A stretch of DNA of 64,000 nucleotides, from NCBI GenBank assembly GCA_000499405.2, contig HG738139.1:14155826-14219825 (forward strand). Direction: 5' to 3'. Both the position numbers and the translations under genes were made by a program. The notes below the pieces were generated by a model, which made no database searches, was not told the DNA's origin, and worked only from the letters and a program-made list of their open reading frames with translations. Shown here one piece after another: positions 11,394 to 24,909 of the stretch. Source of the stretch: Onchocerca volvulus. Lineage: Eukaryota; Nematoda; Chromadorea; Rhabditida; Onchocercidae. How positions within the stretch are numbered: position 1 is the stretch's first letter; each line of letters opens with the position of its first letter.

Positions 11394-12403
11394 ATGCTGC
11401 TCAAGCATAATCATTACGATAGTTTAATAGATAGTTTTCAAATTTGCAATATGAACAGTTATAGCTTTTTCAAAGCATCTCGGCAACCTGCTGGTCGTTC
11501 AGTTGGTGATTTTGATGACCTATCAACTTCTATCAAAAACACCGGAAAAATTTCTGGAATTATATTGAAAAATCAAGACAATACTGTGGAAAGTAGTCTT
11601 AGCGAAGAAGAAATTCAAACACTTCCGAAAAACTTCACTTCTCAAAGCACGGAGAATAATGATACTCAGATCCAGACTCATCTGCCAGCAACAATATTGC
11701 ATCTCCGATTGATGTTGCTGATCCAAAAGAAAATATAAAAATAGAAAATCGTGTACGTGAGATTCAGCGTTACCTTCTCAACATTTAACGTATGTAACGA
11801 CGACAAAACTAAGATTTCTATGCAGTTTTCTGCATTCTTAATAGAATTTCATATTTTATCATGAATTTTGCGTAAAACTTCGACATCTTATCTTTCACGC
11901 ATGAAATCTCACAAAATTCAATGATACGATTAAGCTAAAAGTTAACAAGAATTTGGAGATTTTTCAAAACAGAAAGAATTAAAAGGATATATCTTTACGC
12001 TACTTTTATTCAGCAAAGAGTGGATTTTTAGCATTTTTTGCTAAAAATATAATTTTAATTTCAATGTTCCTAGGAATTTTTATTTGCATATTTCAAAGTG
12101 TTATTTTGTGTGAAAGACTGCAAAATTATTTAATTTTGAAAATTTTTAAAAATACATTTTTAGGAAATTTTTTTTTCTTTTGAATATTTTAAGCTGAGAT
12201 TCCATTTCTTCTTTCAGAATGATCAAAAGAAAAAAGTCGTTGTAAACATCGATGCTTAATTGATAAATCGTTTTCAGAAATATACTCATCAAGTAATATG
12301 AGTTCAACAGAGAATGATACTTTTGAAATAGCAGAAGAAAACATAACTGAAGAGGCAAATTATGCAGCTTTTATTTCATTCTTTACCAAAAATAGCTGCC
12401 AAT
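11394..12403 (+). CDS. Possible small gene or gene remnant, unrecognised
   Basis: From about 11454 the plus strand encodes a Ser/Asn/Glu-rich peptide (MNSYSFFKASRQ, GDFDDLSTSIKN, SSLSEEEIQTLPKN) with a composition unlike the surrounding AT-rich noise. Near 11670 this frame loses its coding character, while another frame continues in the same style (DPDSSASNNIASPIDVADP, KENIKIENRV), which suggests a one-base frameshift. A GTACGT donor-like site follows at about 11751. A second similar stretch after a TTTTCAG acceptor (about 12281-12403) reads SSSNMSSTENDTFEIAEENI and ends in a stop. The two may be exons of one gene encoding a disordered protein, or remnants. I recognise no domain and assign no function. 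Confidence 0.3.
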
Positions 12404-12621
12404 AACAATAAGCAACAGAAATACTTATTCATCAAGCAATGACCATGCTGAAAACGAAATAAAAAAAAAAAAAAAAAAACTTTGCCGAATATTAAGTCAA
12501 AAATAATAGTTTGCTTATAATAATTAAGAGAAAAGTGATAGTTTTCTATAATTCAAGCTAATTGATCTCTCTCCTCCATATCTGCTCCTATTCCTACAAT
12601 AATGCAAAAAATAAATAAATA

Positions 12622-14734
12622 TTATTTATTTGTAGAAATATTTTCGGAATCAAAAGAGAACTGCCATAAATCAACTTCTATGTCCACAGACTTTCGTCTA
12701 TGATAAGCATATGTTGCAGGTAAATTCCAGTGAAGTTCTGCGATACATTCACCATTGATTCCAGATAATTTTTGAGAGACAAATTTAGCAATATATTGCC
12801 TTGTACTACTTTTATGTAACGAGAAAAGTTTTCCATTTTTCTTTAGAATCGATAAACCGGCTTTGACAAAATGCAAATCTGTGCCTGAAATCATTAATTG
12901 ACTTTATTATTTTATTCAGTCAATCCTTTTTCAATATTCTGATATATGCAATTATTACAAGAAATTTAGAATGAAAGTATCATACAATTAATAATTAACC
13001 GTTTCATATAATAAAACTTTCACAAATTTGATAGTAGTAAAGTGAAATGAAGAAATTTAAAAACAAGAATATATTACTGTGACTATCATAATTCGAATTG
13101 AAGCCCACATAACACTGGGAGACTTATACTCTAAGTTTTCTTTTTTTTTTCTTTTTGAGGAGGAAGGAAGAAGGAAGTAGATGTCAGGCTGCATCTCGTA
13201 TAGAGCTTGATTATCATTAACAGTAAGCATTATATTAAATGGTCTGACCTGATAACTTCTAGCAGTAAAGACAAAAAAGCATATATAAGATAATAATTTT
13301 CTCTTTGCATAATTTTAAACATAATTTTTTCTCTTTGCTGGAAGTTATCAAGATGGGTCGTTTAATAAATGGATAGAAGAATCACCTGCATTATTTTTAG
13401 TACCGAACGGTGGATTCATAATAACGGTATCAAAGATCGGCTTTAAAACACTGATATTTTTCGTAACATCTAAGCAAATCACATCAATACTGTTTTCCAA
13501 ATTACAACGTTCAATATTACTTTGACAAATACCGACTGCTTCTTCATCAATTTCAACACCTAATCCATAACTGCAAATGCTTAAATAAAACTTTCCATCA
13601 TAAAATATTCTTCATTTTTCCAAAACTAGAATTTCTGAGATATTTATAGAATTGCTATATCTTATATGTATATCTGTTAATTTCTTAGATTTGAAATATC
13701 TACCTCGCACCGAGTTTAACTGCTCCCAGAAGTAGTATACCAGGGCCACAACCCAAATCCGCTACAGTGCAACCGTCAATACATCCTTCTTCTGTGATTG
13801 CATTCAGTATTGCCTCTGCAATAAAAAAATAAAATTTTTGCCATTCATTTCATTCAGTTATAAATTAATTTATGAAGCCATAAACTTAATTTAAGCATGG
13901 AAACTTGTGACTTTCATAAGGCCAAGTTAAAATTAAAACTAATAAAAACGTTTTATGAAGGTTTTATAAAAATTATGGCTACAATGTTTAAAATTTTTCT
14001 TGCGGAAGCAAATTTCGCATAAGAATTAACTTATAAATTCAATAGAATATGCTTTTTACAGATGATTCAACCGTATGCCAGAATGAAAGAGAAATCGAAA
14101 TCCCGAGGAAGATTCGGAATACTTTGAGTCATTCGTTGGTTAAGTACTAATAAAGATACTAAACCAACGGATGATTCAAAATATTCCGAAAAAAGCGAAA
14201 CCATTGGTGTAATATAACTACTGTTACAGTTACAAAATTTAATTTTTGCAGTGCCTTAAGATGTTCAGTAAAATATTCTATAAAGCAATGCCTTAGGAAT
14301 TCGATTGAAATATACTAAAATGTAAAAAAGTACCTCAGAATGTCTTTCAAAATTAACTGATGTGTGTGAAAAAAAAAATTCCATTGAATGGTATCAACTA
14401 CTATTCACATAAAACCTATATTACGAAAATTCTTTCTGTTCATGAATAAAGAAAACAAACATCAGCAAATTCTTCAATAACGTAAATGGGAATTTTAGAA
14501 TTGTTCGAATTTACAGAACACATCGCCTGGTGATGTTTGTAAAACTATTCGTTAAACATATCAAGTCTATCAAGAATGTAGTTTAATTCTTAATAGTTTA
14601 ATATCTCAAATATAGGTGTATAAGAAATGCTTACCTGCAAGTTCAACACTCGTTGAATATTGCTCGAATTGTACTTTGAGATTTTGAAATGTTTCAATCT
14701 GTGACAGGAAACATTCGAAATGTTTCGTTTTCAT
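12622..14734 (-). CDS. METTL5: METTL5-type 18S rRNA adenine-N6 methyltransferase
   Basis: Four minus-strand exons (14734-14635, 13815-13704, 13570-13386, 12884-12622) join in phase to 219 aa, close to the roughly 210 aa of animal METTL5. The protein starts MKTKHFECF and then has EQYSTSVELA. Residues 51-60 carry the SAM-binding motif (VADLGCGPGI). Residues 123-126 are the NPPF catalytic motif in the context MNPPFGTKNN, typical of this family. The C-terminal part reads LFSLHKSSTRQYI and RKSVDIEVDLWQFSF, also METTL5 signatures. In animals METTL5, stabilised by TRMT112, makes the single m6A in the 18S rRNA decoding region; that role is taken from the family. No clear acceptor precedes the ATG. 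It lies 1.8 kb downstream of the RhoGAP gene on the same strand, too far to claim an operon. Confidence 0.95.
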
Positions 14735-16559
14735 AGTTTAATAACATCCAATTAACATCTATTCAAATAACTTCATGAAATAAAATTTTGGAATATTTGA
14801 TTTTTCTCATATCCATTCTCTATCACATAATCGGCCATATGGATTAACTCAAATTTGCATATATATCAACAAGAGATGAAATTTTGTTTGTAGAAACGAC
14901 ACGAAAAATCTCCATTTTCTCTTTTCTTAACAAATTCCAAATGATACGAGCAAAAAGATTGGAAATGGAGGATGACAAAGTTCAATATGTCTATGAGAAT
15001 TTTCTTAATTCATAATACAACAGTGTTTAATATTTATACAATTTTAATATCAATATTCCAACTAATTGGAAAGTTATTCCGAGTTTCCAACACCAACAGT
15101 CCATCAAAAGTTAATCAATGTAAAATAAAGTCTACCGTCTTTTCTATCAATTTTTCAGTCATCAGGAAAAATTTCCCCAAGTTTTTAATGTCTCCAGCTT
15201 TCTAATCATTCCCATATCATTAAATTATCTAACTATTGCAAAACAAAAGTACAACGACCGTTCAAACTATTTTATCAATTGTATCGAAAGATAAGAAAAG
15301 ACATTTATTTGAAAATTTTAATTTTTCTTAAGAAAAAAAAATAATTAAACAATGCAAAATAAAATAATTTGTCGCCGGAGAAATTATAGAGAAAAAAAGA
15401 CAAATTCTGAACACCCAAAAAGACTTATAAGGCAAAGTAACTCGAAATGTTTAATACATTAAATAACTTGTGATAAATATGAAACACTGTAACCGCGTAT
15501 TTAAATTAAAATACGCTAAAAAACTTTTTAGGAACATTAACTGAGTTTGAAATTCAAGCAAAAATAAAATAAGCATGTGGGATCAATCCAGAAAGCATAC
15601 TTTTTTGCTATCACAACCATTTGCAACAAAAAAAAAGAATAAAATGCAACTGAATAACTAGTGCAGGAAAAATGAAATGGCGAATTTTTCAAAATGTAGA
15701 AGAGAGGGAGAGGCAGTGCATGAGAACAGAAAACTCTCCGAACCATGAATCAATGAATAACATAACAGAACCAGTTTCACCTAGGAGAAATGTATCCATA
15801 TACAGTTTCTCCTGCAATTTTTAATAATTTTTTAATGGAATTTTCTTGAAATTGTGTTATAATAAGTTACATAGAAGGCAAGCCACAGCTCATAAAATAT
15901 AATTTAAAAATAATATGTCGAATGTCTAATAATAGAATGGCAAAGAAAAGTTGGAATGCAAAGAAAATAAGTGTCTAAAGTAATTACCTCAAAAAAAAAA
16001 TCAGTTATTTATATATAGGTTAAGTAAAGATTGCGAATGACTAAATAACAGAACAAGTTTAAAACAGTACACATTAAACAATGATTCTTATTTCTAAAAA
16101 AAAAACATACATCACAATGATTATGTACAAATAACCTAGAAAGATTATAACTTATCTCAAAAAATATGTGCATAAAAAATATCCCAGCTAAAATCGAATA
16201 TTTGAAGAGACAAATAATGAAATCACAAAAAGGAAATGAGAGGTGAAGTGATTATGAAAGGCAACAACATGAAAAGCTCATCATCTATATTGTTTAGCCT
16301 AATTATTTTTGGAACAAATTTATGAAAGATTCCCAGTAGAAATTCTCTTCATTTTAAAATTCACCGTTTACAATCATCTCCTAAAGAAAACTGAGGAATA
16401 TGTTTCTAGATAACAGAGATGTTCGATATCTCAAATCAACTACCTAAATAAATTATTGCTCAGAGCATTTGCTAATTATTTGAAATCCCACTTCTAGACT
16501 GCTTAAAATGTAGAACTAATGAAGAATGAAAAAGAATCAAAGAACAGCAAAAATCAAGA
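14735..16559. other. Intergenic, AT-rich
   Basis: This holds the upstream region of METTL5 and the downstream region of the RhoGAP gene. I see no additional exon or RNA gene. Open frames at 14972-15205 and 15537-15746 have no recognisable motif. Confidence 0.5.
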
Positions 16560-19500
16560 CTAACTACGATATACAGATGGCTGTTGCTGCGGCTGCATCG
16601 ATGGAAATCGTTTAAATTCTTTCAAAAGAAATTCTACTATCTGTCCCTGCATAATCATATTATAGGCAAGATGCGAATTGCTTTGCACACCGGTTGGCTT
16701 TTCTTTTGATTTTTTATTAGCAACTTTCCCTTTTTTCGAATTACTTCTCTTTTTACTATCATCATGGATCTCATTAGTACCACTACTGAAGAGAGATGGA
16801 CCAAACATGATTGCCAAGTTGTGAATTTCCATCCGATTCTTATCTGCATGGTTTGCAACTCTGAAAATGTCGGAGTGTTTGAAAGACATTAATAAGCGGC
16901 TATAACCTAATTAATGATGTAACTATATTATTTTACATGTTATTGTTATTGTGGCTTATATTTTAGATGGCTTAAAATTTCTTAATAGTTTTAAGCTTTC
17001 CAATCGAAAAATCCATCGATCTGTAAATCATTTATAATCATTCAGTAATAAGTATCACTATCAGAACATTTACAAATGAAACTGACCGTATAAGATGTCC
17101 AAACAGAACCTTGAGTGTTTCTCGATTGACCAGTGGCAGTTTATTTAATAAATCATCAAATGCTTTTAATTTTCCTTCTCCTTTAGGTAGCCCTGAATTT
17201 CAAATTTGACTGAACCAAGAAATTAATAAAAAATGATAAAAAGAAAATGAGCAAGACATCAATGTAATAGATCACTTACGGTTGGCGTAAATGAAATCCC
17301 TGGCCAGATTAGTTGGGAATATTGGTTCTGATAATTCACGAAAAAACAGTTTTAAAGCTCCTGTTAAAACATGAACATCATCTTCTGCCAATAAAGCAAC
17401 ATATTTTTCTGAAATTTTAATGTTTGATGAATTATGTGTTCTCATAAAATCATTCCTGGTTGGGACACTTATACATGCAGGAATAACAATCATTAAGCAT
17501 TGTTAAAGCAATGAAGAACATATTGCCGGAGACTTCATGTAAAGCAAAAACATCTTTTCACAACACCTATAATTTCCACACTCATTAAAACAGAATAATT
17601 AATTAATACTAATAGTTTTCTCCAAGAAATCGAAATTGGCTTATACTTATATGCATGTAGGAACAACCGTGATATTTCTACGGAGAATGAGATAAAACTG
17701 TATTTGAATTTCTATTAATTACCTTGATCAACCTGGCATCGAATCCTTTGAATTGATGAAAGATTACCACTAACTCGATAAAGACCATCTGTATCGAGGC
17801 CTTTCGACTCGACCACTTCCGTAACTAGTTGGATAAAACGTGGAACTGTCGTTTGTTCATGGTGACAAATTGAAGCCAATGTACTGCCAAAAACGGGTTC
17901 TGCTAAAAATATATTGTTTCAAGCCTTATAACATTTGCTCGCTTTTTTATATATTTATTATAATTTTTTCACTTGCATCTGGAAAAACTTTGAAGTTTAG
18001 AGTGACTACATCTCATAACATTGATGACCACAACAAACCCATCATTACTACTATCATCATGCATACCCAGAGCTACATCTTTGATATTTATATGTAATCA
18101 CTTACAGTGATCAGTAAAGATAATAATTCTTGAAATGCCATAAGTTCTTTTCTCAAATCTTCTATTTATTCTAAAACTATGTTAGCTCATCGAAAATCAG
18201 TTGATAACAGAATTTATTTCAGTTCGCTACGTATAATGCGAAAAATGCATAAGTGTACTTTGTTGTTATTCTAAAATAGATCTTTATTACAATTTCAAAC
18301 CGTTAATTCACATATGAATCGTACATACAAAGAAAAACATAAATATAAATAAAATTTGAGAACTAACGTTTATAAATGCCTTTCTCTTTCAGGCTTTCTA
18401 TGGATGGTCTCGATCGGAAAAACCGTTTTAATTTCTCAATGATTGACTCACGCGTGAGCCTTGTTTCTTCAATATCAGCACGTTTTTTCTCATCGCTCGC
18501 TACTGCAACATCTGAACCTAAAATAAAAATGGAATAAATTTTAAAAAAAGGAAAAAAGTTTGTAGATAAGATGCATTCTTTCAAAAAATTTCGATCTTTA
18601 ATAAGTGCAAAAAAATAACCTTTTCCCAAGACTTTCGATTTCTTAAAAGAACGTCGTGTTTGGCCAATACTAAGTGATCTCGAGGAATATGACAAATTGC
18701 TTGGATTTCGCATCAAACCAACAGTAGTTAAACCTCTCTCTAGCACCGGTGTCGGATATGCATCAGGACGTGGCTGAAAAATTAAGATTTCCTTAACCAT
18801 GAATGACATGAATACAAAAATTCAACTTGAATATTTAACAGTGCGAAAGCAAATTACAATGTAAGCAAATTCATCCAGTTAATCATTATGCTTCATATGA
18901 AATAATACATAGCTAGTATTATATCTTAGATATAAAAAACTGCGAAGAGAAAATAATAACTGTACTAAAATTTAGACACACCAATTTTGATACTACTTGG
19001 CGCATTGCATGGAACCATCCATTCACATCCTGAGTATTTGCTGCACTAAAGTAATAAGTCGTGCCATCTGTTAGTTCAAGCTGTAATATCATATAATTGT
19101 TTGATTTGAGACAACTTTAAAATTCAAGCACGATGGTAGACACCTGGAAGCTATCATTCCGCTAGACGAAATCAAGTTTATACTGAAAAGGACGATGCTG
19201 CTATAAAAGTATTGGTGTTAAGATAATCAGCGTTCTGTAAAATGTTTAAAACATACGACAAAATTGAAACTAAAAACGAACATATATACATATAATCAAT
19301 TTTATGCTATGTCTGCAAAATATCTACCTGAAAAATGTGTTTCCTACGTTTATCTTTTTCATTCGCCCACATTACCGTTGCTCCTCGAAGATCACACATA
19401 CCTAACGGCGCTTCATAATGACGACCTAATTTCTGTAAAATCATTTCGATGAAACCATTTTAACTTATACCATAACTTGTTTTAAAGAAATGTTAATTGT

Positions 19501-21673
19501 TCATTTTTTTGAAAGTACCTCGGCACTCCGTTCATCCTTGTAAAATATAATATGAGCAGAAGAAAGAAAAAGATAACAGGATGTCCATTCTTTTTTTTTT
19601 AATCGTATTCCTGCATCTGCCACTTTACACTGAAAAGTTCATTTGATTAAAATAAAATATATATTTAGGAAGCAGATAAAGGCAAGAAAGAAAAGTATGG
19701 AAAAAGAGGAGAAATAAATTTGTATATCAGCACAGTTGTTCAATAGTCTGAAAGAAATAGAACATTTAATCAATTCCATTCTACTGAATGAATAGGCGAT
19801 GATATTGAGACAGCATAACTATCTCATGGTTGATGATGGTACTACGACTATGTATTTAAAAAAAAGCGCAAATAACATCCCCAAAAGTGACAATTGGTTG
19901 ATCGGATTCTATTTAATCTATCTACTTGTTAGGTTATGGATACTTGGAGACCTGATTTCTGCCATGCAGTAGTACATTTTGGCTTATATAAAACTGAAAA
20001 TATTTAGATGTAATTCAGCATGATCTGATCAAATGCTTTTCAATCTATATAATCAAATGACCAGGCTGAATTTAGTAAGAATACATTTTAGATCAAAATA
20101 ACTGAGCAACAACTGGTTTTGTCTCTAAAAAGAGTATAATTATTCCTTTACTTAATGATAAATTTATTTGTAATCTTACGACCGAGGTATGTCAAGCAGT
20201 CGCTAATAATTAAATCCAGTCATCAGTACAAACCCTTTCCAATGTTCCACATTTGATCGATTTATGTGTAATGTTTCTAGATGGCAAACGATTAAGATAA
20301 TTACTGGAACACGGTTCGCTGCCAAGAGCTTTAGGAACTGAAAATTAAGAATGATTTTTCGCTCAAAAAAATGGAAAATATCAAGTAACGAGATAAAATT
20401 CATATATCGAATAGAATTATATATAATGTATCATAGCGATTAATGAAACCACAGGAGACTGTTTCAAAAAATAATGTACACCTTTCCATTCGTAAGAAAA
20501 AAAAAATCAATAACTTTCTAATTCGAATTTTGTCAACATTTAAATTGTTCTCGAGTTTTCAAAATCAAATTTACCTAAAAGAGAATTCATATCAATGCCA
20601 ATTTCCTCATTTGATTTGCATGAATGTAAATGGCCAGCAGCTGCAGCTTGAAGTTCCTGAGTTATTGTCTGTATCGACATTCGTTTTTCCGCAATTTTAT
20701 TACGTACGCTTAATGCTGCCCAAACCGCACTTGATTTACTATTCTCATCGCTGATACTATCATCTTGTTTTGCCTAAGCAGCAGAATTCTTTTATCTTCA
20801 ATAAAAGTTATATAAAACCTATCAAAATTCTACCCTGATTTCAGCATGAAAACATTCCTAGAATTTCATATGAATAATAAAATTAAACAATACAACTAGT
20901 TAGATCTTTTCTTATATGTAGTTAGATCTTTCCTTATATATTACGTGGACATTTCAGAATTATCATCTATTCGTCAGATTTGATGGATAGTAATGTGCTG
21001 CGGCTTAATTTAACTAAGCACGCTAATACTGTACTCTTAATTTGTTTAGAGCTACTAGAAACAACTGTTACTTGAATTACAAGGGGAATGAAAACTGTTA
21101 TAATATGATCAGCAAGTAATCACAAAACAAACAGTGGATATAGTCGGATGACGTTCCGGACAAGACACCGAAAGATCATTTATCGATTCCGTTTCACTAT
21201 GTAGAGGGATATTCTGTTGGTTGCTTAGACCATTTACCAAACTGATTATTTCCAGAGCTGGTTTCAGAAAGCGTGGTGGTTTCCAGTGACAATCACCCGT
21301 TTCACGGTTATAGAAATAAGACCTGCAAGAAGATAAAATGAAAAGAATTTGTAGAATTTTCATTTCAAGCTTTGAAATTTCACCTCAAATATTTCCTCAT
21401 CTCTATATGTGAAATGTTACCAAATATAATAATATTCATAAAACTCTTACTTTCTTAAGCAGAATTTATAAGGATATCAAACCTTCCAGTATCTGTGAGA
21501 TATTCATACCATCCGCTCCCAACATCACGAAATGGTTCATCGGCTGAACTCGGAATGGGTGGCTTCCCTTGTCGTCGACTTTCTTCTTCCATTTCTTGAA
21601 CATTTGCATAAATATGCTCATCATCATTTATTGATCCTTCTTCAGCTTCAGTGGTACTTTGTGAATCATTCAT
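16560..21673 (-). CDS. WW-PH-RhoGAP protein (ARHGAP12/15/27 type)
   Basis: Thirteen minus-strand exons join in phase to about 671 aa: 21673-21483, 21322-21133, 20773-20575, 20337-20234, 19629-19519, 19432-19328, 19080-18982, 18773-18620, 18517-18368, 17899-17723, 17408-17280, 17192-17087, 16860-16560. An acidic N-terminus is followed by a WW domain split by intron 1 (W55 to about P80: GWYEYLTDTGR, SYFYNRETG, HWKPPRF). A PH domain spans about 215-333 (YLFLSSAHIIFYKDE, YYFSAANTQDVNGWFHAMRQ). A basic Ser-rich linker leads to a RhoGAP domain from about 436 (PVFGSTL) with arginine finger R476 in LYRVSG, then HVLTGALKLFFRELSEPIFP and HNLAIMFGPSLF. Family members speed GTP hydrolysis by Rho/Rac proteins. 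No N-terminal SH3 is seen, as in ARHGAP15. A TTTAGTTCAG acceptor 10 bp before the ATG suggests trans-splicing or a 5' UTR intron. Confidence 0.93.
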
Positions 21674-24600
21674 CTTTGCTTGACTGAACTAAAAGTATAA
21701 AAAGAAAAGACTAATTTTTGTTTTGTAAATCTTTCAATTTGACATGAAAATTCACATTTATTTTCTTTTGAGAATTCGTGGAATTCGCTGAAAAATTAGC
21801 CAAAAATTTATGGAATTATTTCTGACTAATATGCCACTGCTTCCGCCGAAGAAGAATATAGATCGGTCATGTTATAAAGTGTTCTTTTTTTTTTTTTTAA
21901 AGTGTTCTTTTTTTTTTTTTCTATTAAACAACAAGCAGATCTAATCGTTGCATCTCTTAATAAATAAAAGAAATATGTAATCTCAAATAATTACTTATTT
22001 TCCACTCAAAAAATACGGATATGGTATTTTTGCGCAACATTCGTCGGAAATCATTGGAAATGAATCATAGGGGAATAATGTGATTTCTTTCAACCAAATT
22101 TTCTTACATGGCATATGACTCTGTTTGATTCCAAAATTACATTCAGCAGTATATAGATTTTTTGATTTAAAATTTTTTTTTAGTAATACAAGACTTTTTA
22201 ATTCAAAATATCGTAATTTAATGCGTGATTTTTTAAAGGGAAAATTTGAATATACTGCTTGCAGCTTTTTTTTCTTTTTTCTTTTTTTTTTTTGAAAAAA
22301 GCATACTTCATTGACGACATTGTCAAACAATAAATTTTGTTGCAAATTAGCATTATAAATACCACTCGTCATCCGGATATTCAAAACTAATTTCCGTTAG
22401 CCGATGATAAGCATAGCGATTGATGCCTATAATAGAAACACCGTGATAGATATTGAGACCTCAGAAGAATATTCCCACACTCACCCGCGACCTCCCGGGC
22501 ATACCCTGAATAGAAAACCTCGGGGTAAACCACGCGTGACGAGCAAATGCGGTCCGCTTAAATATAACAGAATTCTTGCGGCCCCCCTAGTATTGCCAAA
22601 TTTTCATTCTTTTTTGTCAACAGTTTGAAAAAGGTTTGCATTTGTAGTTATTTATTGAATTTCTAATTTGGAATTTCTTTTTTAAAAAATTCCCTGAACT
22701 CAAATTTTCCTCAATATTTTCATTCTATTTTCTACAATTCTTTTTGCTTCCTTTTTTTTTTACAGAGAAAAAAAGTCCTTTGAATTTCGACAAAGCAATC
22801 GATCGAAGTTTTAGATTACTTGCAACCGAAGATTTCTGTTATCACTAACTTTCTCCATTTCCCTAATAAAAGTAACCGTCCGTATTCATATATGAATTTT
22901 TGAAGAGAACATTTCTCCATCTCTCCTGATAAGAGGGAAAAAAAATCTAAAGGAAATATAAAAATGCATTTTTATGTTTGCTTCCATCATTTTATCTTCT
23001 TAAAGGGAAAATTATGATTTACTTAAGACTTTTTTTTTTTTATTTACTCTTAGAATGACATCATCACTAACTGTTATCGGAATTTGCTTTTCAAAAAATC
23101 TCCTGATATGTTGGAACAACCAAAACCAAGTTTTATTCTATAAATACTTTATAGGGCCGAAATTTTAAGAACGATACAAATTGATGATATCATTATTCGT
23201 TAATCAGCGTCTTTTTTGCTTATTAAAAAGAGAGAAATAAAAATTTTTTTTAACATTTTATGGAATTGAAATTTTAAATTACAAGGAATTGATAGTATTA
23301 TTATTTGGTAAGTTTCTCTCCATATTGTAATGTTGTGGTCTACAGTTTTAAACTGCGATGAAATAATAATTTCTTTTTTTGACCGCTGGAAATACTTTTT
23401 ATTATTAATTTTATTTGAAAAAAAGAAATTTGTTGAAGCAAATGATATTTCCTATTTCCTATTATAAGTATTGCATGTAAGATTTCTAATAACACTTAGA
23501 ACTTGCATTTGTCATCGTGATGTAATTCAATTTTTTTTTTTTTTTTTTTTTTTAAATTCCTTTCAAAAAAGAATTGCTTCACAACAAATGAAAGCATTAA
23601 TACTATGAAATTTTTTTAGCCAAATACGTCATTCGCTACAGCTCATTAATGGGATGATTGTGTATAATTTAACTTTTCGATGATGTATTTCTCAAACGAT
23701 CGGAATTAGAATAACTAATTGAAAAAATTCAATTTCTTTGATTTATCATCATTTCCAATTATAAACTGTTTTCAAAAATTTTCATTCTCTTCTTTCCTCC
23801 GTGCCAATTAAACTTGAAATTCAGGTTTTATGACATACCTCATTAATATCTATCAACAGCAGGCATGTTTATTTGAAATTGTATATCTGTTACATCCTTT
23901 CTATTTCATTTAGTTATTTCTGTTATGCGAACTAGTTTTTTTGAAATCAGTTACTTCACTAAGAAATGATTGATAATTTTTAATGGGGATGTTTCTATTT
24001 TCGAATTTTTAATGATCCTTATTATGCCATAAAATATTTCATTTCCCCCTAATTTGTTATGATTATATAAATAGAAAAAGCAAATAAATATGATTCATAA
24101 ACCGGACTAATAATTATGATAGATTATGAAATTCGTTAAAATTGTTTCAAACTTTCAAACTTTCGTTTGTCCTTTTTTTTTTCTCGTCTAATTTTTCTCT
24201 TTATTTACAATTCATTTGAAACTTTTGTCTTCATCCTCTTCCTATAATGACCTAATTTTTCAGTGTCAGTAACCGAAGATTTGAAAATAAATTTGAGATG
24301 AAATTTGTAATTTGAAAATGAAGCTTGTAATTTCAATTTCCCAATTCTACTGATTTCCTGTTTTGTAGCTCTTCCTCTTATTTTCCTATCATTTTGTTAT
24401 CTATCACTAACATTTGCTCAATTCACTTATAAAGGAGTAGGAGTGATGATGGAAGGTGAAAGAATTGCTGGTCTTCTCATGTAAAATTTTTTTTCTGCAG
24501 AATATGAAACTCTTTCTTTTTTTTTTTTTTTTTTCTTTTCTTAATCGATATCTTGCTAAATAAATAATCTCATTTCTCATTTCCAATAGAGTTGAAATTC

Positions 24601-24909
24601 TTTTCAATTTTTTTTTTTTTTTCTGCTTAGTTAATAGATGCAGTCAATTTTTTCATGTATATTTTGTATGTAAGCAAATTGAAGTTCAAATAATGATCCT
24701 ATTGCCGTAAACACTTAGGATTGCTTCTAAAATTTTTCTTGCTGATCACGTAATGTCATTTGCTTGGCTAATAATAACATTATATTAGGAATATTTTTTT
24801 TAAGTTAGAAAAAGAAAAGATTTTAAAAAGAAATCATTTTTGTAACATATACGTGACATTGCTTATTTATTATCATTTATGATATATATGACATTATTCT
24901 TTTTTTCAG
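21674..24909. other. Divergent intergenic region between RhoGAP and copper ATPase genes
   Basis: This presumably holds promoters for both genes. It contains many pure T tracts (for example 23530-23555 and 24515-24535) and one unusually GC-rich patch at about 22470-22590. I see no convincing exon. The 74-codon plus frame at 22404-22628 covers the GC patch but resembles nothing I know. Confidence 0.5.
22470..22590. other. GC/CpG-rich patch in AT-rich DNA
   Basis: About 120 bp with many CG dinucleotides (CCCGCGACCTCCCGGGC, CCACGCGTGACGAG, GCGGTCCGC). ACCTCCCGGG and CCTCGGGGT can form an imperfect hairpin. It could be part of a bidirectional promoter, a structured RNA, a first exon, or foreign sequence. 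I found no tRNA box B and no match to snRNA or 5S motifs I know. Confidence 0.45.

Noticed and set aside
17408..17493. Open frame extending upstream of RhoGAP exon 11, with alternative acceptors at about 17455 and 17472
   Set aside because: Those acceptors put the exon in the wrong phase relative to exon 10. The TTTCAG acceptor giving exon start 17408 restores the frame and gives the expected QVDQEKYVALL sequence.
12622..21673. Operon linking the RhoGAP gene and METTL5 on the minus strand
   Set aside because: The 1.8 kb gap is larger than usual for nematode operons, and no acceptor is visible just upstream of the METTL5 ATG.
22404..22628. 74-codon open frame over the GC-rich patch, considered as a gene
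   Set aside because: No recognisable motif. The proline/arginine richness follows from GC content, so I report the patch itself instead.
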